Of a DNA stretch of 8,265 nt, positions 1 through 5,789 are shown piece after piece; the first letter of the stretch is position 1; every line of letters begins with the position of its first letter. Below the pieces are notes generated by a model. It was not told the origin of the DNA and did no database searches. It saw only the letters and a list, made by a program, of their open reading frames with translations. Location of the stretch: assembly GCA_900544465.1 (NCBI GenBank), contig UQVT01000080.1:1-8265 (forward strand), written 5' to 3'. A program made the translations under genes and the position numbers. This stretch comes from an uncultured Collinsella sp. GTDB taxonomy: Bacteria; Actinomycetota; Coriobacteriia; Coriobacteriales; Coriobacteriaceae.

Positions 1-968
1 ATCACAAAGTTGACCGGCGTGGAGATCAGGCGCTCCATGCGGATGAGCGGCGGGGTCACGCGGTGCATGACGCGCTCGACCTTGGTGGTCGAGACGGTAA
101 AGTCATGCTGGCCCAGGATGTGCGCCTCGTCATCGTAGCGGTCATCGAGCAGCGGCAGGCACTCCCCCAACCAATCGGTAAGGCTGTCGAGTTTAACACC
201 GCACTTGGCCGGGATGGTAAAGGCCAAGATGACGCCAGCAAGCGTGGCATGTACGCCGCTCTTGAACATGCAGAACCACAGCAGCAGACCCAGTACCGAA
301 TACGGGGCAAGGCGGTAATGTTGCGTCTTGTTGAGCCACACGAGCGCGCAGGTCACAAGCGCGGCGGCGCCCAACCAAAACGGATTGGGGCTCTGACCGT
401 AGAAGATGGCGATGGCGGCGATGGAAATGAGGTCGTCGGCGATGGCGAGCGTCGAGAAGAACACGCGCACGCCGTTGGGCACGCGATTGCCCAAAAGCGA
501 CAGCACGCCCAGCGCAAAGGCAATATCGGTTGCCATGGGGATGGCCCAACCGTTGCGGGCGCCGGCATGGTTAAAGATCAGGTAGATGCAGGCGGGAACG
601 ACGACGCCGCCCACGGCCGCCAGCATGGGAAGCATGGCCTGACGCGGATTCTTGAGCTCGCCGACCGTCATCTCGTACTTAAGCTCAATGCCCACCAACA
701 AAAAGAAAATCGCCATGAGGAAGTCGTTGACGAAAAGTTCAACGGTAAGACCGACCGTAAGGTTGCCCAGACCCACATACAGCGGGGTCTCCAAAAAGTG
801 ATGGATGGCCTCGTAGGCATCGGTATTGGCGCAAATGACGGCGGCGATGGCGGCGAAGACCATGACGGCGGCGGAAATCGTGCCGTTCTCGGCGATGCGC
901 TCCCAAATGTCGTGGCGTTCAAAGCGCTTGCGCTCACGGACGTTGAACAGCTGCTCGGTTGCTGCCAT
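1..968 (-). CDS. nhaA: Na+/H+ antiporter NhaA (3' end beyond window)
   Basis: This is an inner-membrane NhaA-type antiporter, which exports Na+ (or Li+) in exchange for H+ for sodium and pH homeostasis. The first 322 residues are visible. Family landmarks seen are VND (Asp82) before FFLLVGIEL, the ATDIAFALG block with Asp148, the ADD pair Asp178-Asp179 that matches the E. coli ion-binding Asp163/164, and SGVHATLAG with His240. Many hydrophobic segments run through the protein. A long hydrophilic loop (about residues 255-310) is far longer than in E. coli NhaA. The segment matching the E. coli pH-sensor helix keeps Glu312 but has Arg and Ser where E. coli has His253 and His256. The ATG at 966-968 is preceded by GAAAGGAG at a good distance. 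The last transmembrane helices and the stop codon lie outside the window. Its upstream leader looks structured and is described separately. The family call is secure. Confidence 0.95.
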   Translation of the reverse strand, partial: MAATEQLFNVRERKRFERHDIWERIAENGTISAAVMVFAAIAAVICANTDAYEAIHHFLETPLYVGLGNLTVGLTVELFVNDFLMAIFFLLVGIELKYEMTVGELKNPRQAMLPMLAAVGGVVVPACIYLIFNHAGARNGWAIPMATDIAFALGVLSLLGNRVPNGVRVFFSTLAIADDLISIAAIAIFYGQSPNPFWLGAAALVTCALVWLNKTQHYRLAPYSVLGLLLWFCMFKSGVHATLAGVILAFTIPAKCGVKLDSLTDWLGECLPLLDDRYDDEAHILGQHDFTVSTTKVERVMHRVTPPLIRMERLISTPVNFV

Positions 969-975
969 GGGCGGC

Positions 976-983
976 TCCTTTCA
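976..983 (-). promoter_or_regulatory. nhaA ribosome binding site next to a small hairpin
   Basis: On the minus strand, TGAAAGGAG sits about 7 bases before the nhaA ATG and fixes that start. Just upstream, the arms ACGGGA and TCCCGT (993-998 and 983-988 on the plus strand) form a 6-bp hairpin with a 4-base loop. The hairpin ends at the edge of the Shine-Dalgarno sequence, so it could influence access to it. That effect is inferred. Confidence 0.6.
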
Positions 984-1001
984 CGGGAAAGCTCCCGTCT
1001 T

Positions 1002-1037
1002 AAAAAAGCACGGCCCGCCCAAGTGGCGGCGCCGCGC
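1002..1037 (-). terminator. Terminator-like hairpin in the nhaA leader (candidate attenuator)
   Basis: In minus-strand RNA, GCGCGGC (1031-1037) pairs with GCCGUGC (1008-1014), including one G-U. After a bulged G, CCGCC (1025-1029) pairs with GGCGG (1015-1019) around a 5-base loop. A U6 tract (1002-1007) follows directly. The shape is that of an intrinsic terminator. It lies 33 bases upstream of the nhaA ATG and well past the ppaC terminator. The space between it and the gene is too short for an ordinary promoter, so nhaA transcripts probably have to pass through it. It may instead be a second terminator for ppaC. Confidence 0.6.
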
Positions 1038-1172
1038 TCTAACGTATTACGCTTGCATCTAGCCTACCCTGCACGACAAGCACGCAGGCGTGGCCGAAAA
1101 GCGGAACCACAGGTTGAACATTATTTGCTCAACGGCACGGGCACGCCTGTCCAAGAGACGACGCGGCGCATG
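1008..1172 (-). ncRNA. Structured nhaA leader RNA, possible riboswitch or attenuator
   Basis: The minus-strand leader offers several nested helices. P1 is CAGGCGTG (1142-1149) with CACGCCTG (1085-1092), a perfect 8 bp. P2 is GTTGAGCA (1126-1133) with TGTTCAAC (1113-1120), which pairs fully only in minus-strand RNA thanks to one G-U, around loop AATAA. P3 is GTGG-CCG with CGG-CCAC (1090-1110), and its outer pairs compete with the inner end of P1. Together they resemble a three-way junction. Upstream, GCGCCGCG (1162-1169) is perfectly complementary to CGCGGCGC (1029-1036), which overlaps the 5' arm of the terminator-like hairpin, so an antiterminator switch is possible. I do not recognise a named class. 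GC-rich sequence can form helices by chance, so this is a candidate only. Confidence 0.4.
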
Positions 1173-1215
1173 CAAAAAAAACGACCGGAGCGCGGGGCGT
1201 CCGCGATCCGGTCGT
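1173..1215 (-). terminator. Intrinsic terminator of ppaC
   Basis: The arms ACGACCGGA (1207-1215 as read on the minus strand) and TCCGGTCGT (1181-1189) form a 9-bp stem. It continues, after one mismatch, as CGCGG/CCGCG around the loop at 1196-1200. A tract of eight A residues on the plus strand (1174-1181) gives a U tract in the minus-strand RNA. It starts about 20 bases after the ppaC stop codon and is a textbook Rho-independent terminator. Confidence 0.9.
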
Positions 1216-1234
1216 GGCGTTTGGTCAACTAAAC

Positions 1235-2158
1235 CTAGCAGGCGGCCATGATGGGGGCAGCGACCTGCTTCTTACGGGAGAGGACGCCCGGCATCCAGAC
1301 GCCGTCGTGCTCGTCGGCAATGCCCAGGCCCTTCTGAGCAGCCTCGGTCTCGCCCTCGAGCAGGACCTGCGAGCCCTCCTCCATGATGTCGGTGATGCAC
1401 AGGACAATGCCGTCAGCGCCCTTCTCGGCGGCGCAGGCGCGCATGGCCTCGCGAATCTCGTCGATCATGCCGAGTGCGCGGGTCTTGTCGACAGTCTCGT
1501 ACTGGCCGATGAGTAGCTTCTTGCCGGCGGGCTCGAACATTTTGATGTCGTTGCCGACCATCTCGGCTGCGGTGAAGGAGCCGGACGGACGGGTGAGGAA
1601 GACCTCCATGCCAAACTTAACCGGGTCGACGCCCACCTGCTCGCCGAGCTTGGCGGCGACGGCGCGGTCGACATCGGTGGTGGTGGGGCTCTTGAGCATG
1701 AGCGTGTCGGTCATCATGGCCGAGAGCAGCAGCTTGGCCTGGACGTCGGAAAGCTCAACGCCGAGCACGCCGGCGAGCTTGGTGACGATGGTGCAGCTGG
1801 AACCCCAGGGCAGGCAGATGTAGTGCAGCGGGCCGGCGGTCTCGAAGTCGCCGATGCGGTGATGATCGACAACGCCAAAGACCGTGGCGTCCTTAAGGCC
1901 GGCGACGGACTGGGCGGACTCGTTGTGGTCGGTGAGAACGACGAGCTGGCCGGCCTCGACGGACTCGATCACGCGGGGCTCGGCAATGCCGGCGTCGGCG
2001 AGCAGCTTGGCGGACTCGGCCGGAAGCTGACCCAGAGCGCAAGCCTCGTAGGTGTTGCCAGCATACTCAACCTGGTTGAGCAGCTGGGACAGGACGACGG
2101 CGCTCATGATGGCGTCGTTATCGGGGTTCTGGTGACCAAAGACAAGAACGTTTGCCAT
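1235..2158 (-). CDS. ppaC: Manganese-dependent inorganic pyrophosphatase (family II, DHH)
   Basis: This soluble cytoplasmic enzyme hydrolyses pyrophosphate to two phosphates, pulling biosynthetic reactions forward. At 307 residues it has the usual length of the family II enzyme without regulatory CBS domains. Seen in order are the metal-binding GHQNPDND (His9, Asp13, Asp15), TDHN (Asp77), the DHH signature VVDHH (Asp98-His99-His100), SSCTIV (121-125), MMTDT (Asp151) and the C-terminal substrate-binding SRKKQ (294-298). These match the Mn-binding and phosphate-binding residues known from Bacillus PpaC. The ATG at 2156-2158 is preceded by GGAGG with a 6-base spacer. The gene ends in a strong terminator, so it is probably transcribed alone or with glk by read-through. 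There are no signs of damage or transfer. Confidence 0.97.
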   Translation of the reverse strand: MANVLVFGHQNPDNDAIMSAVVLSQLLNQVEYAGNTYEACALGQLPAESAKLLADAGIAEPRVIESVEAGQLVVLTDHNESAQSVAGLKDATVFGVVDHHRIGDFETAGPLHYICLPWGSSCTIVTKLAGVLGVELSDVQAKLLLSAMMTDTLMLKSPTTTDVDRAVAAKLGEQVGVDPVKFGMEVFLTRPSGSFTAAEMVGNDIKMFEPAGKKLLIGQYETVDKTRALGMIDEIREAMRACAAEKGADGIVLCITDIMEEGSQVLLEGETEAAQKGLGIADEHDGVWMPGVLSRKKQVAAPIMAAC

Positions 2159-2164
2159 GGATAT

Positions 2165-2203
2165 CCTCCACTTGATATGTGTACTTGGACGTAGCTATGG
2201 TAG
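2165..2203 (-). promoter_or_regulatory. ppaC ribosome binding site and candidate -10 element
   Basis: GTGGAGG (2165-2171 on the minus strand) is the ribosome binding site of ppaC. About 39 bases before the ATG, the minus strand reads CTACCATAG. Its TACCAT fits the loose TAnnnT form of a -10 box, and the same TACCAT occurs about 33 bases before the glk start. No convincing -35 box is visible at the right distance, so the promoter part is weak. Confidence 0.3.
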
Positions 2204-2270
2204 CACGCCGATGCCGAGCCTTCGCAGACGGAAGGGCCACGGCATATTTTGGGGCAGGCACGGGGGCCAA

Positions 2271-2322
2271 GGCTGTCCCTTTTGCACCATGTTGGTGCAA
2301 AGTAACCTGTCCCCCTTGCACC
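2271..2322. repeat. Palindromic repeat between glk and ppaC (element A)
   Basis: TTTGCACCA (2281-2289) and TGGTGCAAA (2293-2301) are a perfect 9-bp inverted repeat around TGT. A third copy of the arm, TTGCACC (2316-2322), can pair alternatively with GGTGCAA (2294-2300). CTGTCCC occurs in direct repeat on both sides (2273-2279 and 2308-2314). On the minus strand this reads GGGACAGGTT, a string shared with the element at 3348-3357. The repeat lies just after the glk stop and has no U tract, so it is not a normal terminator. It looks like a dispersed intergenic repeat and may protect the 3' end of the mRNA. Confidence 0.6.
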
Positions 2323-2324
2323 GA

Positions 2325-3278
2325 CTATTTACCGGCGGCGCGCAGGGCTACGTAGGCGGCACCGATGATACCGGCGTCGTTTCCGAGCGAAGCGACCTTA
2401 ATGGGCGTCTCGCGCGAGGCGGAGAGCGCATAGCGCTGGAAGTGCTCGCGGACCTTGTCGAGGTAGACATCGGCCGAAGCGGACGCGCCGCCACCGATCA
2501 GGAACATCTCGGGGTCGACCACGTTGGCGATAAGTGCCAGAGCACGACCGAGATAGTCGGCCATGGTGTCGGCCGCGGCCAGCGCGAGCTTGTCGCCCTC
2601 GCGGCAGGCCTGGAACACGTCCTTGGAATCGGAGGGACCGGTGAGCTCGATGGGGTCGACGCCCGCCTTCTTGCACTCGGCAAGGTAGTTGCTCACCACG
2701 CCGGTGGCGCTGGAATACTGCTCCAGGTGGCCATGGCCGCCGCAGCCGCAGGTGCGCTCCTCAGCCGGGTTCAGGCACATGTGGCCAATCTCGCCGCCGG
2801 CACCCACAACGCCCGATACCACGTCGCCGTTAACGATAACGCCGCCGCCCACGCCGGTACCAATGGTGACCATCACCACGTTCTGCACGCCCTTGGCAGA
2901 ACCGAGCCAGGCCTCGCCCATGGCAGCGGCGTTGGCATCGTTCTCATACTTAACGACCGCATCGGGGCAGTGCTCCTGAATGGCGATCTTGAGTTCGGGC
3001 AGGTGAATGGCAATGTTGGCCTTGACCTTGGCATCGCCCGATGCCGGGATGGGGCACGGAACGGCCAGGCCAATGCCCGCCACAAAGGCACGCGGAATCT
3101 GTGCCTTGGCGACCACCTGGTCGATAGCCTCGGTCACCGCGGCAAAGCCCGCGGCGTCAACGATAGGAGGCGTGGGCACGCTGGCTTTGGCAAGCAGGTT
3201 GCCGTCCTCGTCGAACAGGCCCTCCTTAACCGAAGTGCCGCCGACGTCGATGCCGATGTAGTACTGCTTAGGTTCCAT
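2325..3278 (-). CDS. glk: ROK-family glucokinase
   Basis: This cytoplasmic sugar kinase is likely to phosphorylate glucose to glucose-6-phosphate with ATP. The 317-residue length is typical. Motifs seen are the N-terminal phosphate-binding DVGGT (11-15), ENDANAAA with the predicted catalytic base Asp114, TIGTGVGGG (138-146), GEIGHM with Glu163 and His166, the zinc-motif region CGCGGHGHLEQ (177-187), and IGGG (261-264) near the C-terminus. The zinc motif normally reads CxCGxxGCxE. Here the third Cys is His184, while Glu186 is kept. I chose the ATG at 3276-3278 because MEPKQYYIGIDVGG matches the family N-terminus and AAAGGTGG precedes it; the frame stays open further upstream to 3344 without family similarity. 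The gene follows a beta-glucoside PTS operon whose GH1 enzyme would release free glucose, which supports glucose as the substrate. Other ROK sugar kinases remain possible. Confidence 0.9.
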   Translation of the reverse strand: MEPKQYYIGIDVGGTSVKEGLFDEDGNLLAKASVPTPPIVDAAGFAAVTEAIDQVVAKAQIPRAFVAGIGLAVPCPIPASGDAKVKANIAIHLPELKIAIQEHCPDAVVKYENDANAAAMGEAWLGSAKGVQNVVMVTIGTGVGGGVIVNGDVVSGVVGAGGEIGHMCLNPAEERTCGCGGHGHLEQYSSATGVVSNYLAECKKAGVDPIELTGPSDSKDVFQACREGDKLALAAADTMADYLGRALALIANVVDPEMFLIGGGASASADVYLDKVREHFQRYALSASRETPIKVASLGNDAGIIGAAYVALRAAGK

Positions 3279-3283
3279 GGGAG

Positions 3284-3317
3284 CCCACCTTTCTCGTTTA
3301 AACATTGCCTGTATGGT
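3284..3317 (-). promoter_or_regulatory. glk ribosome binding site and candidate -10 element
   Basis: GAAAGGTGGG (3284-3293 on the minus strand) lies before the chosen glk ATG and supports it over upstream in-frame starts. GGTACCATAC, about 33 bases before the ATG, contains TACCAT, a TAnnnT-type -10 candidate also found before ppaC. There is no good -35 match. A promoter of its own is expected because the PTS operon ends in a terminator at 3433-3461. Confidence 0.3.
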
Positions 3318-3332
3318 ACCGCTCCCAAGGCA

Positions 3333-3380
3333 AAAACCTACCAAAAAGGGACAGGTTTGTTTTGGCAGGTTTTATCTGGG
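3333..3380. repeat. Palindromic repeat upstream of glk (element B)
   Basis: AAAACCTACCAAAA (3333-3346) and TTTTGGCAGGTTTT (3360-3373) form a 14-bp inverted repeat. It has one mismatch on the plus strand, which becomes a G-U pair in minus-strand RNA. The spacer carries GGGACAGGTTTG. The right half, from GGGACAGG through TTTTGGCAGGTT, closely resembles both arms of the larger repeat at 7225-7314. It lies between the PTS terminator and glk, so it may sit within or just before the glk leader. With A-rich and T-rich ends it could also act as a weak terminator in either direction. Confidence 0.6.
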
Positions 3381-3426
3381 GAAACGCAAATGGCCGCTTA
3401 ATAGGTCGCGCAAGACCTTCCCCAAA

Positions 3427-3461
3427 TATAAAGGCGCCGGGAGGCGGAGACTCCCGGCGCC
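3427..3461 (-). terminator. Intrinsic terminator of the GH1-PTS operon
   Basis: GGCGCCGGGAG (3433-3443) and CTCCCGGCGCC (3451-3461) form a perfect 11-bp GC-rich stem with a 7-base loop. On the minus strand it is followed by TTTATATTT. It lies about 60 bases past the EIIA stop and separates the PTS operon from glk. The U tract is interrupted, so some read-through into glk is possible. Confidence 0.8.
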
Positions 3462-3519
3462 CGTCAAAGGGACTGTGTTGTCTGTTGGACCGCACGGCCC
3501 ATCGCGGCGATAACGCCGA

Positions 3520-3852
3520 CTAGGCCTGAAGTACCTGCAGCTGCTTGTGAATCTCGATGAGCTCCGTCGCCATGACGCGCATGGTCTCGGTACCGGCCAT
3601 CTGGTCCTCGGCATGCAGCAGAATCAACGGGGCCTCGCCGTTACGCTCGCCGTTGGCCTCCTTCTTCAGAAGCCCCATGTGAACATCGTGGCCACCGTTA
3701 TAGGCCTCGTCGCCCTGCTTGATAAGCTCCTCGGCGGCGTCAAAATCGCCCTCCTTGGCCTTTTGCACGGCATTGATGTACATGCTCTTGGCGGTACCGA
3801 CGTAGCTGATGATCTCGAAGCAGGTCATCTGCAGTTCGTTCATATCCTCCAT
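3520..3852 (-). CDS. PTS lactose/cellobiose-class EIIA component
   Basis: This is the soluble phosphocarrier of a Lac-family phosphotransferase system; it accepts phosphate from HPr and passes it to the EIIB Cys. The 110 residues match the small all-helical PTS IIA lac/cel fold. The N-terminal helix resembles the family pattern in FEIISYVGTAKS. LLHAEDQM carries the predicted phosphorylated His80 and the metal-binding Asp83; the usual form is HAQDHLM. The frame is also open at a GTG (3861), directly after the EIIB stop, and at an ATG (3843). I chose the ATG at 3850-3852 because TAGGTG lies 6 bases before it, while GGAGG is only 2 bases from the 3843 ATG. It starts 9 bases after EIIB, so the two are translated together. 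Substrate class is inferred from its neighbours (celC/lacF type). Confidence 0.93.
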   Translation of the reverse strand: MEDMNELQMTCFEIISYVGTAKSMYINAVQKAKEGDFDAAEELIKQGDEAYNGGHDVHMGLLKKEANGERNGEAPLILLHAEDQMAGTETMRVMATELIEIHKQLQVLQA

Positions 3853-3861
3853 GCGGAGCAC

Positions 3862-4164
3862 CTAGCCCATCACGCTGACGCAGTGGTCGATGATGCCGGC
3901 AGCGTTCATGCGGCCGTAGTCGACCATGTTGATGACCTCGACCGGAAAACGACCGGCGGCCTCCTTCTCAAAATCGCCCTTGGTGTAGCCGATCTGCGGA
4001 CCAAGCAGCAACATGTCGCACTCGTCCAGGTGATCGTGGGCCTCGTTCATGGGACGAGCCTCGACCTCAATATCCAGACCACGGTTTGCAACCTCGGCCT
4101 GCATCTTCTGGACCAGCAGGCTCGTGGACATGCCGGCATTGCAGCAGAGCATGATCTTCTTCAT
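3862..4164 (-). CDS. PTS cellobiose/chitobiose-class EIIB component
   Basis: This cytosolic phosphocarrier takes phosphate from the EIIA His and donates it to the sugar during transport by EIIC. The 100-residue length is typical of stand-alone EIIB of the Lac family. The N-terminus IMLCCNAGMSTSLLV is the P-loop-like active site. Cys8, aligned with the single Cys of E. coli ChbB, is the predicted phosphorylated residue, and the neighbouring Cys7 is an extra. LLLGPQIGY (53-61) and the PVEVINMVDYGRM segment are also characteristic. A near-perfect AAGGAGG (4170-4176) precedes the ATG with a 5-base spacer, stronger than the signals for EIIC or EIIA. It lies 161 bases downstream of EIIC, with a strong hairpin in between, and abuts EIIA. 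It is celA/chbB-like; the exact sugar is inferred from GH1 and EIIC. Confidence 0.95.
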   Translation of the reverse strand: MKKIMLCCNAGMSTSLLVQKMQAEVANRGLDIEVEARPMNEAHDHLDECDMLLLGPQIGYTKGDFEKEAAGRFPVEVINMVDYGRMNAAGIIDHCVSVMG

Positions 4165-4169
4165 GGTTT

Positions 4170-4176
4170 CCTCCTT
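4170..4176 (-). promoter_or_regulatory. Strong EIIB ribosome binding site
   Basis: AAGGAGG on the minus strand with a 5-base spacer is the best Shine-Dalgarno match inside the operon. Because EIIB follows a long gap after EIIC, this site lets EIIB and EIIA be translated independently of EIIC. Confidence 0.8.
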
Positions 4177-4265
4177 ATAACTGCGCGGCGCGCAGACGAC
4201 AACTGGTTGTATTCCTTGCGGCTATTGTGCCCGCTCCCCTGTATCTTTAAGCAAGGGAGAGAGCC

Positions 4266-4296
4266 GCGGGCACCGGCACCGCGTACCGGCGCCCGC
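4266..4296 (-). other. Strong intercistronic hairpin between EIIC and EIIB
   Basis: In minus-strand RNA, GCGGGCGCCGGUAC (4283-4296) pairs with GUGCCGGUGCCCGC (4266-4279), giving 14 continuous base pairs with a GCG loop. Two of the pairs are G-U, so on the plus strand they would be mismatches; the structure suits RNA from the operon strand. It starts about 30 bases after the EIIC stop. No U tract follows, so it is probably not a terminator. It may be a processing or stabilising element that raises EIIB/EIIA over EIIC. That role is inferred. Confidence 0.6.
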
Positions 4297-4325
4297 AAAG
4301 GTGAAAGGGACGAACGTTAGGCGTT

Positions 4326-5669
4326 CTACTCGGCGAGAGCCTCCTGCTTGGCGATTGCCTTCTCGGAAATCTTCATAAAGGGCAGGTAGACGGCCATGCC
4401 AATGACAATCTCGAGAGCCTGCCACACGCCGGCGCGCCAGTCAAAGCCCGTAGCGAGCAGGGCATTGATGACGGGAGGCATGGTCCAGGGCACCTGGGCG
4501 ATGCAGGGGCTGATGATGCCTGCGCAGGTAAGGCCATAGGTGATGCCGATGAACAGATCGGGAAGAAGGACGAACGGGATCATGAGCGGCAGGTTGTACA
4601 CGATGGGGTAACCGTAGATAACCGGCTCGTTGATGTTGAACAGACCAGGCAGGATAGCCATCTTGGAAACGGTCTCGGAAGCCTTGTTCTTGGAGAACAG
4701 GAGCGTGTCGAGCAGAAGCATGAGGGTGCAGCCCGAGCCGCCGATGAGGGCGAAGCTGTTAACGATCTGCATGTTCATGTAGTGATCGGGCTGGATGGTG
4801 CCACCGGCGGCAAAGGTAGCCATGTTGTCGACGATGAGCATGGTCAGGATCGGCTCGACGGTAGCGCCAGAGATGGTGGACTGGTGAATACCGACGCAGA
4901 ACAGCAGGTTAGCAAGGGTGTAGATGAGGATAACAGCCCACGGACCGGCGTTCATGATGCTCTTGAGCGGGTTGGAGATGCACGTGGAGATGATGGTGCA
5001 CAGATCGGTGCCGGCGCACACGGCGAGCAGGGCTGCGGCAAGAGCGAAGATCGCGAGGTTGAGCAGCATCGGGATCATGACGTTGAAGGAGTTGGAGACC
5101 GCGGGAGGCACGCCCTCGCCCAGCTTAACCTTGAGCTTCTCGACGCCAGAAATCTTGATGAAGAGCGAGACGGAAAGCAGGGCGATGATAATAGCCGAGA
5201 ACAGACCGTTGGTGCCGGTGTTGGCAGTCGAAAGGGCGCCCGTGACCTCGGCGGAGGTGATCTTGTCGGTGAGCAGCGGGCTCGTGGCGGCAAGCGAGGC
5301 GGTGATCTGCTGCGGCATCATGATGACGAAAGCAGAGATAGCGACGACCACGCAAGCGAGCGGGTTATCGAAACGCTTGTTCTTAGCGAGGCTGTAGCCA
5401 ATCAATCCGGCCAAGATAATGGCAGAGACGTTGAGGGTGCCCAGCGTAATTGCCGAACCCCACGTCTGAAGGTTGGCAAGGCCCGCCGCATCGAGCGGGA
5501 ACAGAGGGAACACGACGTTGTTAATAAGAACCGCGATACCCGCAAGGATATAGAGCGGCGTGATGGTCGCGAAGGCGTCACGCAGGGAACGCAGGTGAAC
5601 CTGGTTTCCCACCTTCGCAGAGACCTCGGCAAACTTGTCGAGGAAGCTCTTTCCGTTGTCACTGGCCAT
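4326..5669 (-). CDS. PTS cellobiose/lactose-class EIIC permease
   Basis: This is the membrane permease of a Lac-family PTS; it binds an external beta-glycoside and releases it inside as the 6-phosphate. At 447 residues it has the usual length for CelB/ChbC-type EIIC without a fused EIIB. The N-terminus (1-30) is a short cytoplasmic amphipathic stretch, followed by about ten hydrophobic segments. Family landmarks are GIHQS with His262, GGSGCTLML (310-318), GLFNINEPVIYGYP with Glu348, and VPWTMPP (393-399). His262 and Glu348 match the sugar-contacting residues of the ChbC structure. The ATG at 5667-5669 is preceded by TAGGAG with a 5-base spacer. It follows the GH1 gene by 120 bases and precedes EIIB, so it belongs to the same operon. 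The sugar is probably cellobiose or another beta-glucoside, but sequence alone does not exclude lactose or chitobiose. Confidence 0.95.
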   Translation of the reverse strand: MASDNGKSFLDKFAEVSAKVGNQVHLRSLRDAFATITPLYILAGIAVLINNVVFPLFPLDAAGLANLQTWGSAITLGTLNVSAIILAGLIGYSLAKNKRFDNPLACVVVAISAFVIMMPQQITASLAATSPLLTDKITSAEVTGALSTANTGTNGLFSAIIIALLSVSLFIKISGVEKLKVKLGEGVPPAVSNSFNVMIPMLLNLAIFALAAALLAVCAGTDLCTIISTCISNPLKSIMNAGPWAVILIYTLANLLFCVGIHQSTISGATVEPILTMLIVDNMATFAAGGTIQPDHYMNMQIVNSFALIGGSGCTLMLLLDTLLFSKNKASETVSKMAILPGLFNINEPVIYGYPIVYNLPLMIPFVLLPDLFIGITYGLTCAGIISPCIAQVPWTMPPVINALLATGFDWRAGVWQALEIVIGMAVYLPFMKISEKAIAKQEALAE

Positions 5670-5751
5670 GATTGCTCCTAACTTTCAAATCCGGCCTTTT
5701 CCTATGCGCACGGTGGTCTGTCGCCCTCTGCCACCAGATGTGCCATGCGTT

Positions 5752-5767
5752 GCGCGCAGCGGCGCGC
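5752..5767 (-). other. Small GC hairpin between GH1 and EIIC
   Basis: GCGCGC (5752-5757) and GCGCGC (5762-5767) can form a 6-bp stem with a 4-base loop in the 120-base gap after the GH1 stop. No U tract follows. I see no promoter here, and the gap looks like an ordinary intercistronic space within one operon. Confidence 0.35.
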
Positions 5768-5789
5768 GGTCTGGGCGTTCGCCCGTTCG

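Noticed and set aside
1008..1172. Naming the nhaA leader a known Li+ or Na+ riboswitch
   Set aside because: I cannot match its helices or loops to the published nhaA-I, nhaA-II or DUF1646 motifs from memory, so only an unnamed candidate is reported.
63..1232. Long plus-strand open frame opposite nhaA
   Set aside because: It lies antisense to a clearly conserved NhaA and continues through the ppaC terminator. Its product has no recognisable domain and the biased composition of a GC-rich shadow frame.
3279..3344. N-terminal extension of the glucokinase to 3344
   Set aside because: The extra residues do not resemble ROK N-termini and would read through the ribosome binding site and the repeat; the ATG at 3278 has a good signal.
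2157..3401. Plus-strand open frame of over 400 codons opposite glk
   Set aside because: It is antisense to the ROK kinase and its product is rich in Gly, His, Ala and Val as expected for a mirror frame; it has no ribosome binding site or family motif.
4266..4296. EIIC-EIIB hairpin as an intrinsic terminator
   Set aside because: No U tract follows on the minus strand, and EIIB and EIIA are needed with EIIC, so full termination here is unlikely.
4782..5681. Plus-strand open frame opposite EIIC
   Set aside because: Its predicted product is full of Asp, Gly, Arg and Glu, the mirror of hydrophobic codons in the membrane protein.
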